Assembly: GCA_964058845.1 (NCBI GenBank)
Contig: CAXKVR010000778.1
Location: forward strand, 1 to 30,523
DNA: 30,523 nucleotides
Source of the DNA: Carex sylvatica
Taxonomy: Eukaryota > Streptophyta > Magnoliopsida > Poales > Cyperaceae
Reading direction: 5' to 3'
In this document: positions 1 through 10,988 of the stretch, piece after piece
How the letters are laid out: each line of letters begins with the position of its first letter
Numbering within the stretch: the stretch's first letter is position 1
Notes under the pieces: generated by a model
Databases searched by the model: none
Seen by the model: the letters and a program-made list of their open reading frames with translations, nothing else
What the model was told of the DNA's origin: nothing
Position numbers and translations under genes: made by a program

Positions 1-321
1 TATGTGCTTTCGATTTGATTATTTGCTCTTGATTGGTTTCTCTTATTATTTGTAGATTACTTGCTCCCAAATTTTATTTTTGTGGTCACGCAATCTTTTA
101 TTCAGGATAACTTGTTGATCATTTTTTAGTTGTTTCTTAAGTAGATTAAGTTCAAAAAAATTTCAAGAGGATCTTTTCTTGAAAATTTCACAATTGGTGC
201 TCATTCCATGATTTTAGCTGCACATTCTGGATCTACTGTTAACAATTCTGCGGTTACTGTGCGTATTTTTTTTCTTGTTTATTTCTTTTCAGATCAGCAA
301 TCTTTCAGTAATTGAATTGAT
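1..321. other. AT-rich flank, no gene recognised
   Basis: This is T-rich sequence with no open frame of note and no recognisable repeat. It could be an intron or the upstream flank of the gene that follows, since T-rich stretches ending in TTTTCAG (about 284-291) resemble a splice acceptor. Nothing further can be supported. Confidence 0.3.
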
Positions 322-479
322 CTAAGAGTATCTCCATCGGCTTGCAATTACGCTTGCAAAGGACGACGTGGCATTTCAAATTCGCAGGACACCGATGGAG
401 ACAAGATTTCAGAAACGCAAGCTTTCAGAATTTGCAAGCTTGCAAATCGCTGAAAATAACAAATTGTGCGCTCAACGGA

Positions 480-870
480 AAGATTCTCGCTGCTCTTCCC
501 CTACCCGTTCCCATTTCATCCTCCATGGGCTATTCCGTTGTCTCTCATTTTCGCCAATGATGACCGCTGTTCTTCCCCTCACCGTTCACCTAGCTCGAGA
601 GCGCCTCTCATGGAAGCCATGGCCATGACTCAGCTCTTTTCCCCTCCCGGTATCCCGTGATTTCTCCAATAGAACCCTACTGGTCACGACTCAGCTCTTT
701 TCCCCTCTCCCGGTATTCCTTCTTTAGACTTTTCCACCTAACAAACCTCATTAGGGTTTTTCTTGTGCTCAAGTAGCTCGACGCCGATCAGAGGGCGAAG
801 GGGGAAGGCTATCGCCGGCCTAGCTTTGGGGTCGATCGAGCCATCCGAGACCAATTTGGAGCAAATCCCG
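480..870 (+). other. Probable 5' UTR / non-coding exon 1 of the small gene
   Basis: The segment ends in CAAATCCCG followed by a consensus donor (gtaagg at 871), and the next acceptor is at 2123-2124. The two related copies help read it. The direct copy carries an ATG (5170) opening a 33-codon frame into the same donor, whereas here about 20 bases around that ATG are missing and one extra G follows in the TTTGGGG run. In this copy exon 1 is therefore best read as untranslated, with translation starting in exon 2. The start of transcription is not defined; 480 is a rough guess. Confidence 0.45.
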
Positions 871-1283
871 GTAAGGCAAAGGAAACCTCCATTTTTCTGT
901 GTCTTTGCTCTCTTTTGAGCTGTTGTCGTGTGCGGGCTGAGTCCTCCTTTTAATTTGTGTTGTAAATTGCTTGATTCTGGGGGCTGGTTGTGCGATGTGA
1001 TTATTTGATTTTTCTTTCTTGTCGTGTATGGCTAAACAAGAACAGTAAGATAGAGGAATAAGTGAATTTTGTATTTTTATTTCATATCTCAAACTGGTTT
1101 GTACACGGGTTACCTATAGCCAAAACTTACAGAGTCAAGTATTTGTAAATCGTAAACTGAATTATGTTACAAGCTTGTTATGCTTAAACTTCATGATTTT
1201 GCTTCAAGTCATGCATTATCTGGATTTATTCCTGGCGAATGTTGTGGGGGCTAATTTTCTTTGTTGTGGTGATTAATATACTT

Positions 1284-1447
1284 TGGTTTGTTCGGTTTAA
1301 TCGAACAAATCGAAATTTAGTTTGGTTTGGTTTAATCGTTTGATAAGTTCAGTTCAGTCGGTTCAGTTCTATGTTTAAAAACCGAATAAAATTTTGATTT
1401 GCCTATTTTATTTTGGTTTTAACCGAACCGAACCGATGAACACCCCT
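1284..1447. repeat. GGTTCGGTTT-type low-complexity dispersed repeat in intron 1
   Basis: This is a run of degenerate TTCGGTTTAATCG and AACCGAACCG units ending in GAACACCCCTA. It is present in all three copies of the segment (also about 5673-5850, and about 7295-7450 inverted), so it predates the duplication. Such repeats are common in plant introns. No clear target duplication was found. Confidence 0.5.
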
Positions 1448-2127
1448 AGCCGTGCATTACAGACTTGGGCTGGTAGTGGTAGGTCTGAAATTCTGATTGG
1501 ATGGTCTGGATTTGAGGATCCCGCTATCCCAAATCTCTCTTCCGATCATAAATCGAATCAAAAGAATCGGTAGAAAGATCAAATCAGTGAGTCACAAGCA
1601 TACTAGAAGGAAGAATCGGCGTAACTCGGAGGTCTCTAGCTTGAAAATATATAGCTGGTAAAAGCAGTTACCAATCTCTATTTCCCTTCGATTATGGGGG
1701 GGATCCTATTTAATTGAAGTTCAACATTTTATCTGTTACTTCTTTTTTGTCAGCTTTCCTCTTAATTTGTTCAAACTGGGGTAAGATTGGTAGTTTACAC
1801 ATAATGTTTTTATTGGGTTTCTGTTCTACCTTCATCATATAATTTTATGGTTGGTAGCTCGGTTGGGCATTGTTATTCCAATTTTGTGGTTTTGGTTGAA
1901 CAAGCCAATTGGAAATACTGGCAGTATAGCTCTTAGAGCATGAAAAACATTACTAGATTTTTTTTCTGATAATGAAAGAAAATTTTCTTTTTTATTAACA
2001 GATTATTGTTCCAAGGGATCTTATTTTTTATTTATTCCCAAACCAATTTGGTTTCAGTAAAATATCATTTTAGCTGACAACAACTGGATTATGGTTCTCT
2101 AGCTTGACTTGTACACACATATAGGAA

Positions 2128-3549
2128 ATGAGTACACGACCAGTACCTAGGAGGGAGAGCCCGTGGGGCCTACCAGAGGGAGAAACAAGAGAGCCTAAGG
2201 CCCATCGTTGCAACGACCGAGTCGAAGATGTTATTCAGGTTTTGTTTTTCTTCTATTTTCCTTCTCTTCTTCCTTGTGGAATATTGCAGTCATTCTCTAT
2301 ATGGCATTAGCATTGGGCTGGTACTAATTGTCAAACAATAATGACATGACCAAATTTTGTTTCAACCGTACTAATTGTCTGATTTGGTGTGGACTGGTAC
2401 TTGTTTGTTGTGGAGGAAATTTTGGTCAGTACAATAGTATGTGGCCAGAAAATGGTGCTGTATGTTGCAGTATACTTTTTGTGAGGACTGGTACTAGCAA
2501 AATTGCAATTATTTGATGTAACTACTATGTTGCAATCTTTCTGTGGTTGCTATTGAATCCTGTGAGATAAAAAAGAAGATTGATACTCTGGTGCTCTTAG
2601 TATTGTTTTTCTGGATGGAGTGGTAAGCTAAAGAAATTGTACATGTGCACACACTCAAAAGAATATGTTTTGTGTTGATGTCAGTTATTACTGGTATAGG
2701 GGTGCTTATAGGTTGCATATGTTGCTTTGACAAATAATATTTTCAAATGGTATATGAGAATCCCTGTATTGAAATAATTTCTCTTTTGGTTTTTCAGGCA
2801 TGCTTTGAAGGAAACCCATTCAAGACTGTACCGGGTCCTTTCAAGCTTTTCTATAGATGCATGCAATCTCAACCAGGGTAGAGTTCTATTAAATTCTTTT
2901 GAAATGTTTCGAGCAAGCTAGTATAAGCTTAAGCTTAGCAAAGAGGTTCTTGAGCTTATCCTGATAGGTTCCTCTTGTAATAATTTCTGATCTCTTGATC
3001 TTATATATAGAACAAACTTAAAAATTAAAAACTTGGGATGAATGTGGCTCAGGATTGTGTAGATTAAAATCAACAGTTTGAATTTGTTGTTTGACATTAA
3101 TCTGATGGTTCTTGACCCTAATGGTGAACTTAAGCTCATACTAGCGTAATGTTTCTACAATTATTAGAAGGACAGATTAGCAATTAAGCTGTTAGAATTG
3201 ACCAAAATGTGAACGTGCTAATCTGGTTTTGGTATGTACCACTAATCAGGACTTGGGTTGTCCAATAAAATTGTTCATTCAAACTAAATTAATTTTAGCT
3301 TTAGAAAGTAGAATATGCATTTGCTCAATCACATGGGCATTGTTTGGGATTGTTCAAAGGAGATAATGGGATCTCAGGCCTAATGCCTACCTGCCTGATA
3401 TGTACTGTTGAGGGCTGATATGATAAATCCTTGAGTGTAAATCTTAACTAAAACAACTGCTTGACATTTTCAGGGAAGAACCGACAGAACCATTCTACTA
3501 TTTGCAGTTGGATCCACCAAGGAGAGAGACTGAGGTTAAACTTGAATAG
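2128..3549 (+). CDS. Small conserved plant protein of unknown function, three coding exons
   Basis: The coding parts are 2128-2238, 2798-2877 and 3474-3549, giving 88 residues. Introns are 871-2124, 2239-2797 and 2878-3473. All are GT-AG with T-rich acceptors ending in CAG, except TATAG before exon 2. Exon 2 starts just after the acceptor with GAAATG and encodes MSTRPVPRRESPWG and then CNDRVEDVIQ. Exon 3 encodes ACFEGNPFKTVPGPFKLF, and exon 4 encodes EEPTEPFYYLQLDPPRR before TAG. Reading frame holds across every junction (phases 0 and 2), which is strong evidence for a real gene. There is no signal peptide, membrane segment or cysteine cluster. The protein is highly charged and Pro-rich. It resembles small uncharacterised plant proteins I recall, but I cannot name it or give a function. 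The donor of the last intron (GGgtagag) is weak. If exon 1 were coding, the protein would be longer at its N-terminus, but this copy has lost that ATG. Confidence 0.72.
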
Positions 3550-3730
3550 AAAACCCCTAGCAAATTGGTGGAAATAAAAAATAAAATGTTGAGATTCTGA
3601 GTCTAGTTTTCTTGACTAGAAATGGGTTCTTTTCTTTTGTTTGTTGGTAATGAATAATTAGAGAGACTTTCTTGTCTAAATTTTTGTAGTCTACTTTTTG
3701 CATCAACTTCAATGAATAAGTATCTGGAAT
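3550..3730. other. 3' flank of the small gene
   Basis: This is AT-rich sequence after the stop codon, probably the 3' UTR. It ends in TATCTGGAAT (3721-3730), the left copy of the target duplication of the next element. No firm polyadenylation signal was chosen. Confidence 0.35.
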
Positions 3731-4221
3731 TAGTGGGTTGCAAAAACCCGGGTCGGGCGGCCCGTACCCGACCCACCCGTGCCCGGTACCCGGGGTATCC
3801 GTGCCCGAGCCCGGGTATGGGTCGGTAAACGGGTACACGGGTACGGGCATAAAACGGGTAGGGTACGGTTATTTGGTTCAATACCCGGGCAAACCCGGCC
3901 CGAATTACGCCCGTACCCGCCCGACCCGACCCGTACTCGACCCGTTAAAAATTCAAATTTTTTTGAAATTTCGAATTTGCCGCCGGTTCAACAGAAAAAA
4001 AAAAACCAAACCGGACCGAAAAACAAAGAGAAAAAAAAAAAAATCGGACCGGGTACCTTACCCGGACCGCCCTACCCGTCAAGGGTACCACGGGCACGGG
4101 TATAAGACGGGTAGGGTATGAATTTTGAAAAAAATACCCGTGATACCTGTATACCCGTGATACCTGTACTCGACCCATACCTGTACCCGACCCGGGTATA
4201 CCCTACCCGTTAGCAAACCCC
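3731..4221. mobile_element. 491-bp GGGTACC-rich insertion with 10-bp target site duplication
   Basis: The block is made almost entirely of degenerate CCCGTACC, GGGTACCCG and ACGGGTA units around a short A-rich core (about 3950-4045). It is flanked on both sides by the identical decamer TATCTGGAAT (3721-3730 and 4222-4231). The ends are weakly inverted: the left has GGGTTGC then CCCGGGTCGGG, and the complement of the right reads GGGGTTTGC and later CCCGGGTCGGG. A 9-11 bp duplication is typical of Mutator-like (MULE) elements, so a non-autonomous MULE-type element is the best guess. Frames through it are open only because the repeat lacks stops; they are not genes. Confidence 0.7.
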
Positions 4222-4231
4222 TATCTGGAAT

Positions 4232-4631
4232 GGAGTATGCAACTATGCAAAATGACTGGCGTCTTTTTTTGGCGAGCATCGGTTACTTTTTTATTTGTGT
4301 ATTGCTAAAATTATGGTCAAACTAATAAAAAATCCTTGTATAAAATGAGTTAATAATCATTTACGCATGTTTATGTTTTTTCTGGTGTTATAAATTTTGG
4401 ATTTAGTCTTTTTTTTTTTTTATCAATAAATGCCCTTAGGCTTTCCATTAACTCGGGAACCATTACATTCAGTATTTAAAAGTCTGGAATTCACCTAAGC
4501 GGTAAAACCTTACTTGCAATATGCATAACATAATAACTCATTTTCCTCTAATTATGAAAAGGCAAAAACAAAGGAAAAGTGGAGCCCATAGTATCCCACT
4601 GATTCTTTCTACCTAATTTCGCTAGATAGTC
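4232..4631. other. Intergenic, AT-rich
   Basis: No coding or RNA gene is visible. There is a poly-T run near 4410. The sequence continues without a clear edge into the RNase H-like remnant that follows. Confidence 0.3.
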
Positions 4632-4738
4632 AGATAGTCTGCCAGTTCATTGCCTTCTCTACCTATGAAATAGCAATTGTACTTGGGGCACTGTGTAAAC
4701 TTTTTCCAGCATTGAAACACCTCGTAGAAAGGAACTGG
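4632..4738 (-). pseudogene. RNase H-like domain fragment (LINE-type or captured), broken
   Basis: On the minus strand an open stretch reads FQCWKKFTQCPKY, then NCYFIGREGNELADYL, then stops. The REGNELADYL block matches the C-terminal signature of the plant RNase H-like domain found in non-LTR retrotransposons and domesticated relatives. In-frame stops follow at once and no reverse transcriptase is visible nearby, so this is a short dead fragment. Its source, LINE or RNase H-like host gene, cannot be decided from about 35 residues. Confidence 0.5.
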
Positions 4739-5012
4739 CAAATTTTGGATTTAGTCATTAATGTTGGTTTTGGAGGTGTTCAGTTCTGGTCAAAGAAAGA
4801 AAAGGAATGGAATTGATTTCGCGGAGAAAGGAAGGAAATGAAGGGAATTGAAATCAAAGGAACGTCAAACTTCATTAATAAATTCATTGAATTGGAGCCA
4901 AAAAAATTGGATTCGCAATTGCAGAGTTGTGGGAGTTATGCAATTAAGAACTGAAATTGATTTTAATAACTGTTTTGCAATTGCAAATCCTTGCACTAAT
5001 GGACATGCTCTT
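4739..5012. other. Intergenic segment ending in a transposon-like terminus
   Basis: This is A-rich, GGAATTG-rich DNA ending in ATGGACATGCTCTTAG (about 4999-5014). That end resembles, inverted, the CTAAGAGTATCTCCAT edge of copy A. It abuts the truncated direct copy that begins here. The partner end was not found, so no element is delimited. Confidence 0.35.
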
Positions 5013-6228
5013 AGCTCTTTTCCCCTCTTCCGGTATCCCGTGATTTCTCCAATAGAACCCTACTAGCCACGACTTAGCTCTTTTCCCCTTTTCGGGATTC
5101 CTTCTTTAATTTTTTCCACCTAACAAATTTCATTAGGGTTTTTCTTGTGCTCAAGTAGCTTGCTGGCACATGGATCTTGAGGCCGATCAGAGGGCGAAGG
5201 GGGAAGGCTATCGCCAGCCTAGCTTTGGGTCGATCGAGCCATCCGAGACCAATTTGGAGCAAATCCCGGTAAGGCAAAGGAAACCTCCATATTTCTGTGT
5301 CTTTGCTCTCTTTCGAGCTGTTGTCGTGTGCGGACTGAGTCCTCCTTTTAATTTGTGTTGTAAATTGTTTGATTCTGGGGGCTGGTTGTGCGATGTGATT
5401 ATTTGATTTTTCTTTCTTGTTGTGTATGGCTAAACAAGAACAGTAAGATAGAGGAATGAGTGAATTTTGTATTTTTATTTCATATCTCAAACTGGTTTGT
5501 ACACGGTTACCTATAGCCAAAACTTACAGAGTCAAGTATTTGTAAATCGCAAACTGAATTATGTTACAAGTTTGTTATACTTAAACTTCATGATTTTGTT
5601 TCAACTAATGCATTATCTGGATTTATTCCTGGCGAATGTTGTGTGGCTAATTTTCTTTGTAGTGGTGATTAATATACTTTGGTTTGTTCGGTTTAACTGA
5701 ACAAACCAAAATTTGCTTTAGTTCGGTTTAATCGATTGATAAGTTTAGTTCAGTCGGTTCAGTTCTATGTTTAAAAACCGAATAAAATTTTGATTTGCCT
5801 ATTTTATTTTGGTTTTAACCGAACTGAATTGATGAACACCCCTAGCCGTGCATTACAGACTTGGGCTGGTAGTGGTAGGTCTGAAATTCTGATTGGATGG
5901 TCTGGATTTGAGGATCCCGCTATCCCAAATCTCTCTTCCAATCATAAATCGCATCAAAAGAATCGGTAAAAAGATCAAATCAGTGAGTCACAAGCATACT
6001 AGAAGGAAGAATCGGCGTAACTCAGAGGTCTCTAGCTTGAAAATATATAGCTGGTAAAAGCAGTTACCAATCTCTATTTCCCTTCGATTACGGGGGCATC
6101 ATATTTAATTGAAGTTCAACATTTTATCTGTTACTTCCTTTTGTTAGCTTTCCTCTTAATTTGTTCAAACTTGGGTAAGATTGGTAGTTTACACATAATG
6201 TTTTGATTGGGTTTTTGTTTTACCTTCT
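5013..6228 (+). repeat. Copy B: truncated direct copy of the gene's 5' segment
   Basis: The copy matches copy A from about 632 to 1838: upstream region, exon 1 with donor, and most of intron 1. It lacks the first 300 bases, exon 2 and everything after. Its exon 1 keeps an ATG at 5170 that opens 33 codons up to the GTAAGG donor at 5269. Joined in phase to the exon 2 acceptor of copy A, that frame would enter the MSTRPVP frame, which suggests the ancestral gene may have had a longer N-terminus. The copy ends within a few bases of the start of the inverted copy C. Confidence 0.75.
5170..5268 (+). pseudogene. Orphan exon 1 copy with ATG
   Basis: This is a 33-codon open frame (begins MDLEADQRAKGEG, ends NLEQIP) ending exactly at a consensus splice donor. 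Downstream there is no exon 2 in this orientation, because copy B stops inside intron 1, so the exon is orphaned and is called a gene fragment. The equivalent ATG is deleted in copy A and is ACG in copy C. Confidence 0.45.
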
Positions 6229-6229
6229 T

Positions 6230-8384
6230 CAAATAATTGCAATTTTGCTAGTACTAGTCCTCACAAAAAGTGTACTGCAACATACAGCACCATTTTTTGG
6301 CCACATACTATTGTACTGACCAAAATTTTATCCAGAACAAACAAGTACCAGTCTACACCAAATCAGACAATTAGTACGGTTGAAATAAAATTTGGTCATG
6401 TCATCATTGTTTGACAATTAGTACCAGCCCAATACTAATACCATATAGAGAATGACTGCAACATTCCACAAGGAAGAAGAGAAGGAAAATAGAAGAAAAA
6501 CAAAACCTGAATAACTTCTTCGACTCGGTTGTTGTAACGATGGGCCTTAGGCTCTCTTGTTTCTCCCTCTGGTAGGCCCACGGGCTCTCCCTCCTAGGTA
6601 CTGGTCGTGTACTCATTTCCTATATGTGTGTACAAGTCAAGCTAGAGAACCATAATCCAGTTATTGTCAGCTAAAATGCTATTTTACTGAAATCAAATTG
6701 GTTTGGGAATAAATAAAAAATAAGATCCCTTGGAACAATAATCTGATAATAAAAAAGACAATTTTCTTTCATTACCAGAAAAAACCCTAGTAATGCTTTT
6801 CATGCTCTTAGAGCTAGCTATACTGCTAGTATTTTCAATTGGCTTGTTCAACTAAAACCACAAAATTGGAATAACAATGCCCAACCGAACTACCAACCAT
6901 AAAATTATATGATGAAGGTAGAACAGAAACCCAATCAAACATTATGTGTAAACTACCAATCTTACCCAAGTTTGAACAAATTAAGAGGAAAGCTAACAAA
7001 AAGGAAGTAACAGATAAAATGTTGAACTTCAATTAAATAGGATCCCCCCCGTAATCGAAGGGAAATAGAGATTGGTAACTGCTTTTACCAGCTATATATT
7101 TTCAAGCTAGAGACCTCTGAGTTATGCCGATTCTTCCTTCTAGTATGCTTGCAACTCACTGATTTGATCTTTTTACCGATTCTTTTGATGAGATTTATGA
7201 TCGGAAGAGAGATTTGGGATAGCGGGATTCACAAATCCAGACCATCCAATCAGAATTTCAGACCTACCACTACCAGCCCAAGTCTGTAATGCACAGCTAG
7301 GGGTGTTCATCGGTTCGGTTCGGTTAAAACCAAAATAAAATAGGCAAATCAAAATTTTATTCGGTTTTTAAACATAGAACTGAACCGACTGAACTAAACT
7401 TATCAACTGGTTAAACCGAACCAAGGTAAATTTTGATTTGTTCGGTTTAGCCCCACAACATTTGCCAGGATTAAATGCAGATAATGCATGACTTGAAGCA
7501 AAATCATGAAGTTTAAGCATAACAAACTTGTAACATAATTCAGTTTACGATTTACAAATACTTCACTCTAAGTTTTGGCTATAGGTAACCGTGTACAAAC
7601 CAGTTTGAGATACAAAATAAAAATACCAAATTCACTCATTCCTCCATCTTACTGTTCTTGTTTAGCCATACACGACAAGAAAGAAAAATCAAATAATCAC
7701 ATCACACAACCAGCTCCCAGAATCAAGCAATTTACAACACAAATTAAAAGGAGGACTCAACCCGCACACGACAACAGCTCGAAAGAGAGCAAAGACATAG
7801 AAAAATGGAGGTTTCCTTTGCCTTACCGGGATTTGCTCCAAATTGGTCTCGGATGGCTCGATCAACCCCAAAGCTAGGCCGGCGATAGCCTTCCCCCTTC
7901 GCCCTCTGATCGGCCTCAAGATCCGTGTGCCAGCAAGCTACTTGAGCACAAGAAAAACCCTAATGGGGTTTGCTAAGTGGAAAAGACTAAAGAAGGAATA
8001 CCGGGAGAGGGGAAAAGAGATGAGTCATGGCCAGTAGGGTTCTATTGGAGAAATCACGGGATACCGGGAGAGGGAAAAAGAGCTGAGTCGTGGCCATGGC
8101 TTCCATGAGAGGCGCTCTCGAGCTAGGCAAACGGTGAGGGGAAGAACAGCGGTCACCATTGGCGAAAATGAGAGACAACGGAATAGCCTATGGAGGATGA
8201 AATGGGAACGGGTAGGGGAAGAGCAGCGAGAATATTTCCGTTGAGCGCGCAATTTGTTATTTTCAGCAATTTACAAGGGTTTTGCAAGCTTGCAAATTTT
8301 GAAAGGTTGCGTTTCTGAAATCTTGTCCTCAAATGCCACGTCGTCCTTTGCAAGCGTAATTGCAAGCCGATGGAGATGCTCTAA
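6230..8384 (-). repeat. Copy C: inverted copy of the gene's 5' segment
   Basis: The reverse complement matches copy A from 322 to 2516 along its whole length, with scattered substitutions and small indels. It contains exon 1 (donor at about 7825-7826), intron 1 and exon 2, and stops in intron 2, so the last two exons are absent. Together with copy B, which lies head-on against it, it forms an inverted repeat with arms of about 1.2 kb (5013-6225 and about 6911-8085) and a spacer of about 690 bp. Confidence 0.8.
6507..6619 (-). pseudogene. Exon 2 copy with a one-base frameshift
   Basis: The frame starts MSTRPVPRRESPW as in the intact gene. It then loses one base in the run GTGGGG (near 6577), which throws the rest out of frame. 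The donor CAG/GT is kept, but no downstream exons exist in this orientation. This is a dead copy of exon 2 of the gene at 2128-3549. Confidence 0.7.
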
Positions 8385-10766
8385 TGCTTTCTTGATCTTG
8401 CTGTTTATTTTTCTAATTTTTTCGAATTTTTGAGCAACTATGATGAATAAAACCTTATGTTATCCTTGCACTATGAGGTTTCCACTGAAGACAATCTATG
8501 GGGAATTTATCTCTCAGTTGCTCTTTAGATTTCTACTATTTTATACTCCCCCTTTTTTTACTTAATTTTGTTTACTGTGGATCTATGATGTGACAAATCT
8601 GCGTTATCTTTCAGAAAATTCCATTTGAATTATGGATTTGTTGACAACTACTAATTTACTAAGATCCAATGATTGTGAAATAAACTCTTTTCAATAATAA
8701 AAATCGTTTAAGTTAAATGCTGATAATTTTAAGCCTATATATATTTAACAGTAAAATATTGCTGCAAACTTCTAATCAAGTTGTTGAAATTTCCTCTGAA
8801 ACATGACCATATAAATTTGAGAGCATACATTCTCTATTGGAATTTTCCATATACCATTTTATTGTGGTAATTGATATGTTTGGAGTGCTTTAATAAATTC
8901 ATTTGAGGGAAACTTCAGATTTTGATCCCTGAATTTTGAGGGATCGACCTTCCTTATTTCGGTCTTTCTCGCCCTCTCCTAGCTATGCATCATCACCAGC
9001 CCGCCCCCTTCTCCCGTCCTCCCCAAGCTGTGCGAAACCCACAGTCCACCCCGTTGCTCTGATCCTCCCCCTGGTGCAACGCTACCACTCCGTCTCGTAA
9101 ATATTCTGATATTTGCCACCAATTGATAAGGTAAAGTTTTCCCATTTTTATGACCTTGGTTCTATATTTATCTAAAATATTATTTTCTGATTCGGTGATT
9201 GGTTTTGTAACACTGAAATTGATTGTGGATTCCATCTTTGTTACATAACAATTCACAAATCATTTGATTTTGTGATTGATTTTGTAACCTAATAATTTTG
9301 TTTGATTTAGGTCCTGGGTGGTAACAAAAAATGCAAAGGCTGTGGAAGAACCATTTCTTTCACAAAGAATTAGAAGTCTTGCAGTTTGATCATCACCTAG
9401 GTATAGCGTGCAGCAAGGTATGTTAAACTTTTACTGCTTTTCCATATACCTTCTAGATTCATGGAGAAAAAAAAATCTATATTGTTAAATCAACTGATAT
9501 ATTGAACTATGCAAATTGGTGCCTGGAAACAAGAACTCGCCATTTCCATGATTTAATATGGAAGACACTATTGTGGGGACCCAAAATTTCTGAATAGTAC
9601 GGTTCAATTTCTAGTAAAGGTCGGATTGATCTGAATTCTGATCGGATGATCCGGATCCGAACTCGTTTTGTCAAAGTTGCTACGAATTATGATCGGATGG
9701 TTCGGTCCTAATTCAATCCCAATTATTTCATTTATCCAAAGCATGTGCAAGGAAAAAAATAACTCTTGATTAGAGCTAATTTTTTATTTTTTTTAATTAC
9801 TTGCAGTCAGCACCCAAGCACAAAATTGGCTCAGCTGTCTAACAAAGTATTAATCACCATTGAATTACCAGATGCAAAAAGAGGTTAAGCTGAATTTACA
9901 ACCTGATGGCCACTTTACCACCTCTCTTTTCTAATAAGAATGGGGTTGATAATGTACCATACAAGCTTCATCTTGAATTGTTTGTAGACATGCATTTACT
10001 GTTATTTAGTGGTGTAATTAGTTTTATTTTATTATTGAGTTTTAATCTATTATTTATGTCTGGGTGTGAAATGCAAACTGTACAGATCAGTAAACCAGTG
10101 CTTTCTTTTGTTACGGTGTCCATTTGTGTACAATTTGGAATTTGTCAAATTTTATTCTCATGTAAACATGCATTTCTTTGCTCATACATCTCAGTTTTCT
10201 GCTCATGCTCTCATGCCTCAGTTCTGTGATTTGTTACAAACCAAAAGATACCAAAAGATACTGTGGTGGTCCTTTGTTCTAAGCCTTCTATTTTACCATT
10301 CATTGGTACAATGCTTCCCCAAAACAAGGTGCTGTCAGGACACCTTAATTTGCGACGCATCTCTTATAAAACTGAAATTATTTTGTAAACCTTGTGAAAT
10401 CCACAAAACTACAAAAATACCTCAACATATAATAATTAATTTATTTTTAAAAAGGGCCCATCACCAAGCAACCCCATCATCCTTTGGATCCTTTTCACAA
10501 GGGGAGGTCCATCACTAACCTACTAATTTTAGAATACGTATATCCAAATTAAATTAAATGATTTTTACATGATCATTTTTTATATCATCAATCGATATGA
10601 AACAACAAGTTCTAAAATATATTTTTCTTGCAAAGAACCCAACGGAAAGAATTGAAAGGGCACACAACATGAAGAAAAACCAGCACACCGAAAATTATAC
10701 ACTTGTGATTTAGCAACAAGCTATGTCAAGAGTCACCTCTGCATGAGACAATTGGTAAAGACATAG
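8385..10766. other. Gene-poor stretch; a few exon-like blocks but no gene supported
   Basis: This is mostly AT-rich DNA. The segments 9311-9417 and the one starting at 9807 have good acceptor and donor context (TTTAG/G...AAG/gta; TTGCAG/T), and a CT-rich block at 8970-9130 could be an upstream exon. No long or recognisable reading frame links them. The open frames at 9906-10518 (107 and 150 residues) are hydrophobic or Cys-rich and match nothing I know. At 9625-9725 there is a GATCGGATGGTCCGG-like repeat that recurs at 1490-1560 and about 25640-25840. Confidence 0.3.
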
Positions 10767-10988
10767 TCCCTCTAGGGGAATGCTTAAAAGAGAATATTTT
10801 GAGTTAATACATCTTGACTATTCGATTTATTTAAGATTCGTGCAAACTAAATCTGCACTAATATTAAAGGGCCCCATGTTATAGACAATAGCCATATTAA
10901 CTTCGTTTAAAAATCAGACGGTTGAGATTCATTAACTCAAAAGATTTTCTTTTGAGTTAATGCAGAAGATACGCATTTCCCTACGGGA
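10767..10988. mobile_element. MITE-like inverted-repeat element
   Basis: The left end reads TCCCTCTAGGGGAATGC. The complement of the right end reads TCCCGTAGGGAAATGC. Inside, both arms carry TTTTGAGTTAAT followed by ATCT..AC. Arms of roughly 60-80 bp pair imperfectly around an AT-rich centre of about 80 bp. The element has no coding capacity. The flanking duplication is not clear, so the superfamily is not assigned. Confidence 0.5.

Larger units (their letters stand above)
322..2516 (+). repeat. Copy A of a triplicated 2.2-kb segment (5' half of the small gene)
   Basis: This segment reappears as an inverted copy at about 6230-8384, and its 632-1838 part reappears as a direct copy at 5013-6228. 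It holds the upstream exon, intron 1, exon 2 and the start of intron 2 of the small gene that ends at 3549. Its left edge is CTAAGAGTATCTCCATCGG. The same edge, inverted, ends the copy at 8375-8384, so both copies stop at the same point. Copy A is taken as parental because only here does the gene continue into its last two exons. Confidence 0.8.

Noticed and set aside
3731..4221. Relation between the GGGTACC block and the retrotransposon dyad
   Set aside because: Both contain GTAC and CCGTAC words, but the block has no 13-mer inverted repeats with 20-21 bp pairing and uses a different repeat unit.
3557..4279. Several overlapping open frames of 66-127 codons on both strands
   Set aside because: They lie in the GGGTACC-rich insertion, which lacks stop codons in most frames; the products are repeats of Tyr, Gly, Pro and Arg with no protein-like pattern.
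5467..5700. 77-codon hydrophobic frame
   Set aside because: It lies in intron 1 sequence of copy B and is not kept in the other copies.
8993..9417. Spliced gene from exon-like blocks
   Set aside because: Splice signals are acceptable but no reading frame of useful length joins the blocks; an RNA gene cannot be excluded without transcript data.
9906..10518. Two overlapping frames of 107 and 150 codons as genes
   Set aside because: Hydrophobic or Cys-rich composition, no recognisable domain, no upstream context; expected by chance in T-rich DNA.
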